Numbered from the stretch's first letter, positions 10,101 to 25,100 are shown. The stretch: DNA of 64,000 nt from Stenopsyche tienmushanensis (GCA_008973525.1 WACJ01000189.1:310001-374000); one strand, 5' to 3'. The notes: a model not told the origin generated them from the letters alone. Translations and numbers: made by a program.

Positions 10101-13100
10101 TTTAGAACGCTCACCCAGCGGGTCTTGTACCTACCTTGTACTTGTGGTATTGACCAACGTTTTCATGACCGTCTCAATAGGGAGTGTGGGAGGTTTATAA
10201 AGACTGAGTAGTTTCCTTCGGGAGACATTGGAAAATTACTCTAGATGACCTTTTTGATTTTACTGGTAAGGAGTTTCTGGAATGCAGAGTCCAGTCACTC
10301 CTTTCCTCGCTAGGGTGTTGCTGGGCTAGGGTGAAGACATACGTGACGCATTCTTGGATTCGTTCCTACATCAACTGAGGGTGTCTCTCCGTTCACGTGC
10401 AACTTACCCAAGCGAATTCAAGACTGAGTGGTTTTCTATTTCAGGTTGATGCTCTCAGTTCGGTCGTTTCAAAACGATATAGAAGGCAACGGAAGACAAT
10501 GCTGTTATCGTTGCAAAGTAAAATTCTCTAATGTGTCTATTTGATGTTCTTATCATTGTTCTGTTCCTAAAGCTTCTTCGCTCTGAACCGGTAAGGTTCA
10601 TCATGCACCATATTGCTAATGTGTGACCGTCATCATTTTTATGCAGAATTTGTATGATTGTATTCATCTGATAATCTTTGTTATTCCTGTTAATCGTTCT
10701 ATTAAATCAATACATCTGATAACATTGTTATCAATCCAAATTCCTGTTTATAATCTTAAGTCTTTATTATGTATTTTATTTAGAATATCTTTTGCGTTAT
10801 TTTTGCTGTATACCCAGACTGGACTTCCAACCTGGAACTCTCAAACTTCCAAACAATAAGCGTCAAGTCAATATCCTTTTGTTTAATAAATTATACTGTT
10901 ATATACTTGTAGTAGCAATTATTATACTTAAGTGGCTCACATAGTCCTATACGAGGATGTGTGGCATCTAAGTTAATATGTCTATCCTAGCGTAGACGAG
11001 ATCTTTCGATGGGTTTATTGTCACTCGGTCCAGAATCTAATATGACACGATAGACTCAGTGAGTCGGTATCCGTGCCACGTGACTTGCCCAACGCCTCTC
11101 GATTTGGCCACATGACTTCATAGTCTGAGATGTCTCCTATATTATATTTGTCGTTTACTTGATGACTCTAAAATCCTAGACATTTTCCAGGAAGAAATTT
11201 GTACAAATAAATCGTAAATTCATAACCACTGCGTAGAAGCAGAAATGTAAAATAATATGATAACTAACGAATCATCAATAATTAAAGAGAATGAATTTGA
11301 CAATTATTTAAAACGTTTCATTCCTTTTTTTATAGTAAGCATTTATTTACCTTTTGCAAATTTATACACTTCGTCATCGACAGTCCTAGCAGACAGGCCT
11401 AGTCATCGACAAAGCCTGCCGCCATTTCCGTCTGTCCTGAGCCTCCTCCCTCCAATTGCCCAGGCCCAGACATGTGGCGGCTATGTCTACCTGTCTTTCT
11501 ATCCCAGTGTAGACAGTCTTCCGACGGGCTTACTGCCACTCACTTTATAATATTTAATTATAGGTAAACAGATTAATATGTTGGCACTTTCATGAGTATT
11601 CCGCTACTACCTCAGTTAAATTTGACGATCAGTAGTGATATTAAAAGCTGACTGAAAAAGTTGATACGGTCCGTTTCAATAATAATTTATTATATACTAT
11701 TTATGTTCTTTTTTTGAATACCTACTATGATTATTAAACATAATGCCATATGTCAATTTTTTGCCTACCCAATAATTTTTATCAATACTTTATAGCTCAG
11801 GGCATTAAGTGTAACAGGCATAAAGATAGGGTATTAAGTTTGCTGTATGGTATTAAACGGTATGTTCTTCATTTTGAAACATTCGAGGTGGCTTTTAGCA
11901 ATCCCTTTTATGGAAATATTACTGACCATTTTGACACGATTTTACATGACATATATATGCTTTTAAAATGTGATCGCCGGCCACACTTCCTGTAGGATTC
12001 GAACCCAAGATAATAGAGTTACAAGTCCAACCGCATAACCGCGGGACTACTTACAGGTATTTGAAATACGGAAAGCCATATTTATTTTAAAATTCACAAG
12101 ACAAAACCATATTGGAGATTCACAATCTCAAAATTTTGCTTTGCAATAAACAGAGATTGACTCGACAATGACATTTACTGAAATTCCATAAAAATTTCAG
12201 AGTTAATGTGCTGAAATGATTTGTTGTATATTAATATAATTTATCTTTTTAAATTGATTTAAACTCTGAACCTGGGACTTTTTTCTCGGACGTGTAAGGG
12301 GTTTACAGCTGCACAGATAAAGATAAAAAGATGACACATTCGTTCAATTTATGACTAGTTTTATGTGATAAAAACAACCTTTGTTTGCTGCCGACATTAA
12401 TGTAAATATTTTTTTTAAGATTTTTTTTATACACGGGTTTAGATTAAAAAAAAGTATATATACAATATGGATTTATTTAATGTATCTAATCTAAAGACGT
12501 TCACCTACATGCTCACAAGTGAGTTGTGATGTAGACAAATCATTCCAAAAACATTTGAGTACATATAGACAATATTTTTGCTGACTAGATAAATAATATT
12601 GAAGTTGGTCCGGCCACAATTAGTCAGTTAGTCTGATATTTTCTATTTGAAATACAGTGTTTTCTACAGCCCTATACCTTAACCCTTACCTCAGGTAACA
12701 ATAAGACCTCATTCAACACGAGGCATACATTCCGATAAGTATTTGTGCTAAAGATACTATGTCATCGTAATACGTAAATAATGGGGATAATTGAAATGGA
12801 ACAGAGGATAAGAAAATTTAAGGGTTTTTTTTTTGTCACGAGGAAGGATTCTTTCTTTAGCAAGCATTTCGTCCAACCTCATTCCAGAAATGATTGATGC
12901 TGTCTATATTTATCTTTTCCATCAGTTTTATTAATCAATTGTCAGAATGCCGACTGAGAAGCTTCTGTGGGGTGGGACATAGTCCAAGGTGTCGTCAATT
13001 CATTTTGGGGCCACCCAACCTGCGTAACAATATTGAACAGGCATACCTGAATAAAATGTTGAATTGCGTGCATTGTTTTTATCAATTTATTTGTTCATAA

Positions 13101-16100
13101 ATTTGAATTGTTAGCCAAGAAGATTAGTATGTGATTTTGTAAATTTAGATTGCACGTCTTTGAATAAGAAGGGTATTAAGAAAACAGCCTTTTTTAAAAA
13201 GTTGTTAATAAGCAATCATAATTGAGTTTAACGTGAGACAGAGGCGGGTGTCTTGTGTCGTGCCATAAAGGTACACATTTAAACATTCTCAATGTATTTT
13301 TATAAAAACTCATAAATGTTCATACTTTTCAACCAAAAATCGTATTCTAAAGAAACTTTTAACTGTCATAAAATTTATGTATAATTAACTGAAATCGCTA
13401 TCGTCAGATAAGCTATTAAGCTCTTTCAACAAAGATAAGATGACTTTCGTTCGCGTTGTCTTGAGAGCAGGCGTTTGTTCTGATAATTAAGATACTCGCA
13501 TCATTCTTACCGTTGACCAATTTTGTTATTCCCCCTTAACTGTTCTGGAGTGGCGTCATTAGATCGAGTATCACCACTACTTTGCAAAATCTACTCCAGA
13601 AATAAAATGGCAGGCTTGCATGATAACCCTGTCCTTTTATTTTTGCAACACATTAATAGGGCAAAAATCGCTGAACGACATAAAGCAGATGCCATGCAAC
13701 ATTAAGAAATACTCGGAAGAAATGAACGAATATTGTGTGCTATCAACAGTGTTAAGGTTCATTTATTGAGCCTGGTTCATTACCAAGCTTGTTACTCGCG
13801 CTACAAAAGTGTATTTACGTTAGAGCATAGCGTGTATGTTCTCCGATTTGAAAGGGTTAAGATCAGTCGAGACAATTGTGTTAATTTAACTGAAATAAAT
13901 TTTCTGTAGTTCAGTCAATCTTTTCCTTTTTAAAGGAGTTGTTGGACTTTGTAGCTTTGATATTTTATTAAATAATTGTAAAACTGTCCTCGTTAATATT
14001 TTCGATGTTTTTTTTTATAGCTTGTCTCGCTGCACGGCTTGGAAGCAGATAAACAATTAGTGAAGTGCCTAGTTAAAGAAGCAGTTCGTGGATTTTGGGA
14101 AACAGGACGCTCAGGGGCTGGAGGTGTGCACGCATCTTTGTTAGCACAGCAACTTGGCACCTTGCTTAATCATCCCATCCGCGTCCCCATTCTTTGTCAT
14201 GCCATTGACCGGCCACTTCCCACCAATCTTAAGGTTTGATTTTTGTTTGCATTTAACTAGTTTTCTACCACAGTATTCTATGGGGACAGTGGTGTTTTTT
14301 TAAAAGAAAAATGAATTCAAATATAATATTAAATCAGTGCAATTTGTTTAGGAGCAAAACTCTTATTTTCATTGTTAATGCTTATTTTTTTTATTGTCTT
14401 ATTTTCTTCGACAGGTTAACAAGTCATCGGTTGCTCCATTTAGTCAACTATTTCGAGTTTTAAAATTAACCACAGTACAAGAGGTAGCTTTTTGCCTTGC
14501 TTTAAGAAAGTCAAAAAATAGTGACGTGGCTATTCTTGCCCACCAACATTTAAAAAAACGTCTGCTTGATCTCATTCAGTGTTATCTTGATACTGGTAAG
14601 TTGTCTTTAATATTAATATGTAATTAATAATTCTATTTTATATATACGAATTGATGCAATTTTAGATACTGGTCGCCAAGCTGAAGGAGGTGGTCTCCAA
14701 GATTGTAGTCCAGAAATACTCCAATTGATTCTTGTTAGCCTAATCCATGAAAATTTTGGCCTTGCAAGTATTACAAAAGAACTTTTTTTAAAAAGACTAC
14801 GAAGAGAGTTTCCACGTGAACAAGTCCCCGTTATTCTTTCACCTCTTCTTTATCCTGACGATTCAGAATATCCATTAGAAGAGATGACTTCATCTGACGA
14901 TATGGCGGGGAGTTTGATGAAAAATTCTTTAGCCGATCTCGTGAGAGAAATGGGTTTTTCATTTACAGCCTCCATTGAAGATTGTAAAAACAACATTTTG
15001 AATTTAGGAGGTCGCGATGTCACCGCAGGAGATATTGCTCGAGTTATTTCCATGATGGCGAAAAATCATTCTGGTTTACCAGATGGTCCTCCTCTTCAAA
15101 CACCTGGAAATCTTTGGTACGATATAAAAAATGATACGTCAGCACATAGACCTCAAGACACATGGAATGTTGAGGTTTTTATACAAGCTGTGAAAGAATT
15201 GTTTCCCAACTTAAACTGGAAGGAAGTCATTTATCAGCTCGATCATCCTGAGTTTCTCATCAAAGATAGAGCAGGATTATGCTTACTTTTTTCTGCATTA
15301 CAGCTGGGACTCCAAGCTTATAGTTGTGTACCAACAAATGTGTTTCCAGTAGAATATATTTATAGACACTGGAATAATACAGAAGGTCAAATGAGCCTAT
15401 TAAGTCATATATTGAAAAATTCGGATGTATTTAGCTTTTCTGATCATTTATACAGTCCTGTGGCCATTGATATTTTGAAATCATTACCGGAAATCGATAA
15501 TAAGGATGTTGCCAATTGGCAGTCTATATATCTAGTTGAATTACTTCTATATCTATCAGATAGAGGATTTTACATTCCAGTTTTGGAATTATTTAAATCA
15601 CCCATTCAAAATTGTCCAGATGTTCTAATGCTGGGTCTTTTACAAATTAATATGCCGGGCTCTTTGTTACGTCAAGAGTTATTATCGAGTCTTATTCCTG
15701 TATTTTTAGGCAATCATCCTAATTCAGCTATCATTTTACAGCATGCTTGGCATGCACAGAATCCCAGCATAAAGCCGACAATCATGCATGCCATGGCAGA
15801 TTGGTATTTAAGGGGAGAACATGATCAACAAAAACTTTCAAGAATCTTGGACGTTGCTCAAGACTTGAAAGCTCTTTCTCATCTGTTAAATGTTCAATCG
15901 TTCTCATTTGTAATAGATCTGGCTTGTTTGGCATCAAGAAGAGAATACCTTAAATTGGATAAATGGTTAACAGATAAAATCCGAGAACACGGTGAGACGT
16001 TTATACTTAATATGGTGAAATTTTTACAGAGGCGATGCCCTCAAGGAAAAATTTCTGATGAACAAATACCAAAAGTCACACAACTTCCTCAAGAAACCAT

Positions 16101-19100
16101 AGCTACCATGCTTACTTGTTTAAACATATGTGTAAATAATGTTCAGCAAGAGTTGTCAGAAATGATAGTCGCTGTTACTAATAATTGTACTATGCTATTG
16201 AATAAAACTCGTCCCGCTTTAACAGCAGGTCCTCGGCCTCACAGAGTGTTAGAGCCGACATTTAATCCTACTGGCTTAGGAGGAGGGCAAATATTCAATA
16301 ATCCATCCGTAGATCCAATATCAGCACTAGGACCTAATTTAGCCAATATGTCGATTGGCGGAACTGGTACTAGCTCATTTGCAGTAGGTCCTCTCGTGAC
16401 TACTCCGGGTTCACCCTCGAGATTAATGGCTGGAGGGCCTTCTAACAGCCCATTTGCAATGATGCCATTTCAACACGGTGCCAATGCCCCTAATATGGTG
16501 TTGGTGAACAGATCGAATGCAAACGCAACGGCGGTGGATAAGAGAATAAACGATAACCAAACTCTCTTTCCTGAAATCGTTCAGTACGTAACCAAAGAAA
16601 TAGAAGACGAAGCAAACGGATATTTTCAAAGAATATACAATCACCCGCCTCATCCCACACTATCAATAGATGAAGTGCTCGACATGCTGAAAAAGTTTTC
16701 AGACTCTTCCAACAAGAGGGAAAGAGAAGTGTACAGTTGCATGTTGCGCAATCTGTTCGAGGAGTATAAATTTTTCCCTCAATATCCCGAGAAAGAGCTG
16801 CATATTACCGCCCAATTGTTTGGAGGTATAATAGAAAAGGGTCTGGTCACGAGCTATATGGCTCTGGGTTTGGCGTTGAAATTCGTTTTGGAAGCGCTGA
16901 GAAAACCGCACGGATCAAAAATGTTCTATTTCGGAGCGGCCGCGCTCGATCGATTCAAATCGAGGCTAAAAGACTATCATAAATACTGCGAACACATTAG
17001 AACAATCGAGCACTTCTTCGAATTTCCGCCGCATTTGATAGAGTATGTGGAGTATGGATTACAAATGCAAGAGCCGCCTACAAAACCTCAAGGGCCGATA
17101 TTTTCTACAACTTCTTTTGTTGCGCCAACGACTCTAATACCGAGCGGAACTTCAACGTCTTTATACAAGTAATTATTTTTTGTTTACCTTGTTATTTTAA
17201 TTATTGTACTGTGATATAAGGAAGTCTGATTTTGTTTATTTGGGGTAAATCCGACAAACTTATTGAGTGATTTTAATAATGGATTGGAAACATCTTAAAT
17301 CTTCTGATTGATGTCCACATCAATTAATACGATTTTTATTTGTTAATAGATAGTTTTAGTGACGTACTAATTTATGTCGTTAAAAGAGCAATGTTGTAAA
17401 ATTTGATTTGGGCTGTCGATGCTCTTTATTTAAAAAGCTAATCATTTAATTTATTCTTGCATTAGTCAGCGTTAAATTATTGCCTCATAAAATATTCCCA
17501 TCTTATTTACAATATAATAACATTATTTTGCAAGACTGCAGGTTGTCTGAATTTGAAATTTTACTAAGTACAGTCAACCCTCCTATAATGACAAGATAGG
17601 GACTACGATATAGGAAAAAGGACTATAGAAGTTTTTGACTATAGAATATGTTTTATTTTAGGATATATATTAATATAAAATAAAAATATAAGCAGCATCT
17701 ATGTCGGCTGAAGAACGTTCACTTTGTATTTTGATGTTATTTAAAGAAAATCGTCTTTTAAATCCTTCCTAGTGATAAATGTTTCCTTAGAGACATGTTC
17801 TTTTTCTTTTAAATACTCAAATAATTTGATTGCTTTTCTTTTAATCAGATGTCCATCCAGGTTATTTACATATTTTACCAGATACATTTTTTTGACGACA
17901 ATCTTCAATCCATATTATTAAACATTTTTCTGTTCTGGCTAATAAATTAATTTTTACATGACTAATTTGATATATTACTTTTTTTTAATCTTAGGAATTA
18001 TAGTCATATTATACTATATTGAATTATAAAAATGAAAAATTGACTAAATAGGGTATCTCATTGCACGTTCAATTTATATTGTATTGAAATTAATGATAAA
18101 CATTTCTATTATAATTAATATATATTTTTTTCATTAACAGGGCATCTGTATCTACTATTTCTTCATCCGTATGCTTTACCACCAAGATGTCTTCCACGCA
18201 TACTAATTCTAGACCTTCAATTGCCAACGCAACTAATATTGATACATTATTAGTGGCAACTGACAGAGAGGAAAAAATCACTATCCCACCCGATAGTGTG
18301 CAGGATAAAGTTGCTTTTATATTTAACAATCTCAGTCAGCTAAATTTGCAAACGAAATGTGATGAATTGCGTGATATAATCGGAGATGATTATTGGCCAT
18401 GGCTGTCGCAGTATTTGGTAATGAAAAGAGCCTCTATTGAGTTGAACTTCCATGTATTGTATTCTAATTTCTTAGATGTACTTAAAGTAAAAGAATTATG
18501 CAAAATGGTAACAAAGGAAACGTTTCGAAATATCGGTGTTCTTTTAAGATCCGATAAAGGAATAGCGAATTTTTCAGACAGATCCCTATTGAAAAATTTG
18601 GGCCATTGGTTGGGAATGTTGACTTTAGGAAGAAATAAACCGATTTTACATGTCGATCTAGATCTTAAAGGCTTAATTTTAGAAGCGTTCCATAAAGGAC
18701 AGCAGGAGTTATTGTACGTTGTACCGTTTGTTGCAAAAGTGATTGAATCGTGTTCCAAGAGCAAAGTATTTAAGCCGCCTAATCCGTGGACAATGAGTAT
18801 TATGAACGTTCTTGCCGAATTACATCAAGAACCTGACCTCAAACTTAACTTGAAATTTGAGATTGAAGTGCTGTGTAAAAATTTAAACGTGGACGTCTCA
18901 AATCTCAAACCTGCTTCCTATTTGAAGGATGAAGATAACTTACAAAAAATTCAAAATCAGCTATCGAATCCAAGCAAAAAAGATAGCACATCTACTCCCA
19001 TTTCTCAAACGATGGGTACGCCTATTCCGTCTGCTGTCGTTCCATCGGCGGCTCTCGTTCCGCCCGATGAGGTCAGTGGAATATCTGTTACTCCCACCAG

Positions 19101-22100
19101 TGGAATAATTCCAGGTGAACCTGGAATGCTACCTATTGCAGGTCATCCCGAACCGAGATTTAGTTATCTTGAACTGTCTATTTCCAACATGTCTCAATTT
19201 AGTCAGTATATTAGTATCAATCCACATCTTGTGCTTTTCCAAAACTATCCACATTTGAAACAGTTTGTCAAAACTGCCATTGAAAGATCGATCCAAGAGT
19301 GGATTCATCCCGTCGTAGAGAGATCTATAAAATATGCATTACCGGCTTGTGAGCATATCATAAGGAAAGATTTTGCTTTGGATCCTGAAGAATCTCGCAT
19401 GAGAACATCGGCACACCATATAATGAGACACGTGACTGCTGGATTAGCTATGACAAATTGTCGAGAACAATTGCTAAAGGCTATAAATCAAAATTTGATT
19501 ACTTCGTTTTTAAACGTGTCTATATCGGTAACGTCTCAGCATGTAAGTGTTTACGCGGATATTTCTATGCATATTAAAGATTTTATTCGTTGTTTTGAAT
19601 TATTTTATTTTTACAGAAAGAAATCATGGAATCAGCGGCTGCAATTCTAGCGTCAGAAAATATGGAGTTGGTGTGTGCGTTTATTCAAAAAACATCCGCT
19701 GAAAAAGGTCTTCCGGAACTCGATAAAAGATTGATGAACGATTACGAACTAAGAAAGTCTGCTCGTCAAGAAAACCGCCGGTATTACGACAGTGCAGTTT
19801 TAACATACCACGAGAGAATGCCCGAGAGAATAAAACTAAAAGTCGGCGTAGTGAGCGATTCACAAATGACAGTGTACGAAGAATTTGCTCGCAATATTCC
19901 CGGGTTTGCTCCCATCAAGGAACGCAGCACGCCATTGATGGTACCCAAGCCCGTTCCTCAGAATCCCCTTCCGTTGCCACCGTTGGCTTTCAATCAAGGC
20001 GTGAATAACAATCAAAATATATATTATGGCACCGATGAACTGACGAGACTTATTATAGATACTGAATTTGTGCTCGAAAACATGGTGAGCGTTCCCAATT
20101 TTACTCTTCAATTGAGGAACATGCATACGCTGTTAGATACGCTCTATTTTGTACGCCGCTCTCAAGAAATGTTAACAGCCTTCTCGCTTCTACAAAAGGT
20201 TTGTCTCTTATAATTTGTTGTTTTAGTTTAAGTCTTGTTTTTTAAGTATTTTTGTAATCGTATTTAATTTTATTTATAGGCTATAGAAGGTTTGCTCGAA
20301 GGACTTACAATCGTTGGCGGCGGGGCTAGCAGCGAACAAGTCGAAGCCATGACGCGTTATAAAGAAATCCATATAAGAGCTTTACGATTGCTACAAGATT
20401 CAATGCTTGGTCAAATTTGGACAAGTAAGCAAGTGACGCTTTATTTGACAGAATGCAGAGATGAACTAAAGTTTGCAAATTTGGACGCAGTTGATGCACT
20501 TATACGAGCAAATTTAGTTAATATTCAACAGGTGATAAAATTATATGAATTCAATTTTGTTTATTGTTATTTTGCAAAATCTTAATTGTTTGTTTTTAAT
20601 TTTCAGTATGATCTAGCTCTGGCCCAATGTATGGACAACGGTAGCAATTACATGGCTGTTACTTTTGCAATGCAATTTGTGCAATTGTATTTGGTTAATG
20701 AGAGGGACTCCATTCTGATGACAGAATCTGATCTTGTTAATACGATTGAAGTATTAGTGAGAATCGCATCTCATTCTAGACCTGTGCCTGATGGTTTGGC
20801 TTCTTTAGTGAAGTTACTCCGGGTAGAACCAGATGTGACCAACGTTTTAGGTGATAGACCACAAATTGCACCTTTATCACATATGCATACCGGAGCTGCT
20901 TTTCATGCCAGAGTAAGTATTTTATCATTGTGACTAGGGATTCTTAAGTCTCGGCTTTTTAAAGTCCCGGGACTCGAGACTTTTATTTTCTCTTCAATTA
21001 TGTACAGATTTTTTAAAAGTAAATACTTATATGTGTTATATATGTTTGTATGTGTAAATTAGAAGAACCATCTTGTTCTTTCTGTCTGAATTATCATTTT
21101 TGGAGTCACTTTCTTCAGTGTTTTGCTCGTCTTTATTGGAATAATCTAAATCTTCTTCTGTTTCTGTTTGATAAGTTTTCTGGTACAATGTTTCAATTAC
21201 AGCTAGATGTATAGCATGATTTATGCAAAGTTCATTGACGATGAGACTTTTTCATCACACTAGCAGCATCAGTCGTTGTTGCTACTATTTTACGTTAAAA
21301 AACAATTCCAATTTCACTCAACCGACTTTCAACAATTTTACAAATCTCAAAAGAATCACATTTTCCTGAAATGTAAACCTTCCTAAGTCCTAGATTGAAT
21401 ATATTGTGGCGTAGACGTAGAGGCATTGCTCATTGAATTTGTTATTACGAGCAGATTTAATTATTTCATAAACTGCGGTGTATTCGCGTCGATTCATTGA
21501 GTGTCATGCACTCGCGCGTGCATCGGAAATCGATCTGATCGGTGTAAAAATCTTAGAGGAACATGATAGAAGCGAACGGATTTCGCTGAGCGGACACGCA
21601 ATTTTGATATGAAAGTGGTGCGCAGTTGAATATGAAAGCGCGTGGAAGCTAACAGCATGCGCGCTGAATGGACGCCGCCGCGCGTAAACTTGTTCTAACT
21701 CACGGGTGATGCTCAAAATTCTAACAAAATTGAAAACACGATACGTTTGGGAAAATTATACGCAAATAATAGTTCGGGTTGCAGAGCAACAGCGTCGGGA
21801 AGATGTAGAACAACACCGCGCGCGGACCGTCGCAGGCTCCGCGCGCCCCGCATGGCATCAGCCGCCGTGCCTCCGCTTCGCTCTGAAGACTCGATCGACC
21901 GCGCCACTCGCCATGTTGTCAGCGCTTCTCAACCCGTGGGTTTGATATTTAATTAAATGTTTGTCTGCGAAATTCAGACGTTTTAATTGATCTTCCCAGC
22001 ACTTTACTTCGGGTTATCATCTTTGTCACGCGGCGATCGAACGTTCCGTCGTTTATCGCCAGCCTGCCCTGGATTGGAGGCCACGGATGACCATCTCCGT

Positions 22101-25100
22101 ACATCGTCTCCAAGCGCTTCTAATCTCGAGTTTGCGGACGAATAACGCGACCCTGGAGGGTTGCAGCGACGAAGACTGCCCGACCCTGGACGTCAGTCGG
22201 GCCGTCGCACGCAACATCATAAAAACAAAAAATATATTAAAAATTTGAAAAAATATATTTTTTCAAATTTTTAATAAGTTTTTGTAAGCACAAAAATTAA
22301 CTCACTCCCGGGTTGTGTATTCAAACTATATTAACTCACTAATCAAAGGGTTAAAATTTACAATATATTAGGCACATTTTAAATCACAAAGTCTCAAGTT
22401 CCGGGACTTTTTTGTTGAATGTCCCAAGAACAACACAGAATCCCTAATTGTGACCATTAAATATTTTAATTTATCTATAATGATGTTAATTTAAATTTAG
22501 TTTTTACATATCTAACTTATAAAATCATATTTATTATCATTATGATATCAAGGTTTGCATAGTCTTTTATTGATTTGTTTGACTTTTGCATTACATACAT
22601 TCAGATATGTTTTCGAGGGTAGAAATAAAAAGCATTATTCAGGGGGCTGCAGTATTTAAACATTGACATGGATTGTTCTGGCTTAGTCTTATACCATTTG
22701 TTACAATATGCAGGCCTTATTTAAATTTTAATCCCTGTGAAAATACAATCTAGAAAATCAATTCACCCCAGTTGGATTAATACTAATCTGTCATAAAAAT
22801 AATTTGCTATTGCTAGTTCCGTATTGAGATATTGTTAATAAACTTAACAGAACATTTAATTGTCATCGATATAAACGATAGCATTATGTATAATCTGAAT
22901 GTAATTAATTATTTATTTTGTTATTGAAACACTGATGCACATTATTAGTGAGTAATACGTTAATAATTTTTTTTTTTTTTTAGGTAAGGGATGATCCACA
23001 TGGCTTGACAGAGAAAACAGAATACTTGGTTGGCGAATGGGCTAATTTGTATCATAATCCTCCACCAAATAGAGAGATGATGAAAACTTTCAACATGTTT
23101 GTTCAGCAAATGAACGCTAGCGGTATACTCAAAACGGACGAAACTGTTACTCAGTTCTTTAGGATAGCAACGCAGTTTTGCATCGATAATGTTTATCAAG
23201 TCATCAATGAAGAAAGATCAAATCCTCCTGAAAGTATACAACGAAATAAATTTTATCGTATGCCAGATGCGTACGTCAGACTCATTACGCTTTTAATAAA
23301 AAATTCCGGCGATGCGGGAAATACAGTACCTAAAATTAACTTACTCAATAAGGTAAATTTTTTTCTAATGTCGATACTATATTCAACCCTTTGTGGACGT
23401 ATTAAATCTGATCGGAATTAATTTCCATTGATGTGTTTCAATAACATCATTTTATGTAAAAATTATATTTATCCATTGTGCGGCATCTTTGAAAGCCTTA
23501 ATCTTTCGCCTCTAATCTTTCTGTTCGAACATACAGAGCAATCTTTGCGTGTTCACAATATTCACAGTGCCACAATATATGCAGTTTCCCATTGAGTCTT
23601 TCATCTTTATCTGAGGCTGATGGTCTTCCTGATGACGCGCCTTCATGAAAATCACCCACAAGTTGTTTGACCAATTTTCGAACAAACTTAAGATGGAACA
23701 TGGGTGCCATTTCGACGCCTCCCATATTCATATTGTAATTTATAATAACATTCGGTTTGCTAATGTTGATGGTGCCACCTTGTTGCACCCTTCTTTTTAT
23801 AGTTGTTGTGCTCGAGGTATCGTAATTACTTAGTATGGTGACCATTCTCTTATCTTTCCACGCTAATAATAAAATATCACCTGATCAATAGGCAGCAACA
23901 GTTACTTTCAGATTCGCAGTACACTTCTTTCGGTAACTTTCTTTTTGCCATTTTGGAGTATTATTTTAAAATATCTTAACACGCGAGAATGCCTTATTAT
24001 AGTTAAACATTATTTGTAAATCTTTCTTCACAACAAGCTTCAGACGTATCTCTGAAGCATATTGATTTCTTCACTCGCAAAAGGCGACTGACTCATCACA
24101 ACGCGTTGTATGGCAAGATACAAATGTCTGCAAAGGGTTAATCTATCATAATATCATAAATACGATAATTATCCTCTGTGATATTAAACTTTTATTGAAT
24201 ATACACATCATTAACTTATTGCATATATTTTTAGATTTTGACTATCACTGCCGGTTGTTTAATCCAAGATCATAAAGAGCGAAATACATCTTTTCAGCAA
24301 TTACCTTATTACAGAATTTTAATAATGCTGTTTTTAGATCTAAATGAATCTGAGCCGGTGTTAGAGGCTATAAATTTTCAGGTATTTTCATTTTAATGTT
24401 CTACAAAAATAGAATATTTATTCGTATCATTGTAATTTAAATTTTATATCAACGTCTTTTACAGCTGTTGACAGCATACTGTCATACATTACATATGATC
24501 CAACCTATAGTGGCGCCTGGGTTCATTTACGCTTGGTTAGATTTTGTAGCGCATAGAGCCTTTATACACAGAATGTTGGCTTCTACACCGCAACAAAAGG
24601 TGTTTATTTAATTTATATTTAATTTAAACTATGAATATTTATCTAAGCAATACGTATTAAATGTTAATTTATCTCTATTTAAATATAGCTTTCCTTTCAG
24701 GGATGGGGAATGTATTCACAGCTTTTAGTCGATTTATTCAAATACATTAAACCATTCCTAACAAATACAGCATTGGCCAAACCAATTTCCTTGTTGTATA
24801 ATGGAATTTTGAAAGTTTTACTGGTTCTGCTACACGACTTCCCAGAATTTTTGTGTGACTATCACTACATATTCTGTGATGAAATTTCACCGAATTGCAT
24901 ACAAATGAGAAATTTGATACTATCAGCATTTCCACGCAACATGAGATTACCGGATCCATTTACACCAAATCTTAAATTTGATCTGTTGCCCGAGATAACA
25001 CACGCCCCAAGAATATTGGCAAACTATATTGGATCAATTCAACCACTCAATTTTAGAAAAGATTTGGATTCATATTTAGAGGCTAGGGCGCCTGTTACAT

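Larger units (their letters stand above)
7282..14020 (+). other. CNOT1 intron 1 (6.7 kb)
   Basis: Long first intron between GTGAGG at 7282 and the polypyrimidine-TATAG acceptor at 14020. It contains a jockey-like fragment near 9377-9720, a possible LINE knuckle near 10120-10200 (PCTCGID..), two related GC-richer repeats near 10925-11135 and 11370-11545, and a minus-strand tRNA SINE at about 11975-12055. The remaining AT-rich sequence shows no gene. Large first introns often hold enhancers, but none can be pointed to here. Confidence 0.7.
20935..22446 (-). mobile_element. hAT-like transposon with 8-bp target duplication in CNOT1 intron 8
   Basis: The ends are inverted: the left begins TAGGGATTCTTAAGTCTCG and the right, reverse-complemented, begins TAGGGATTCTGTGTTG. 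Both ends also carry a subterminal AAAGTCCCGG(G/A)ACT(C/T)GAGACTTT block. The 8-mer ATTGTGAC flanks both sides (20927-20934 and 22447-22454). Minus-strand translation around 21200-21330 gives decayed hAT transposase motifs (TTDAASVM, then a degenerate HAIHLAV-like block). The coding part is broken by stops, so the element is non-autonomous. Its right half holds a CpG-rich segment, listed separately. Confidence 0.85.

Noticed and set aside
11975..12055. Possible tRNA gene
   Set aside because: It has A- and B-box-like motifs, but no closing acceptor stem. Related decayed copies exist, so it is a SINE head.
18390..18764. 124-codon minus-strand ORF within CNOT1 exon 5
   Set aside because: It is a shadow of a conserved coding exon.
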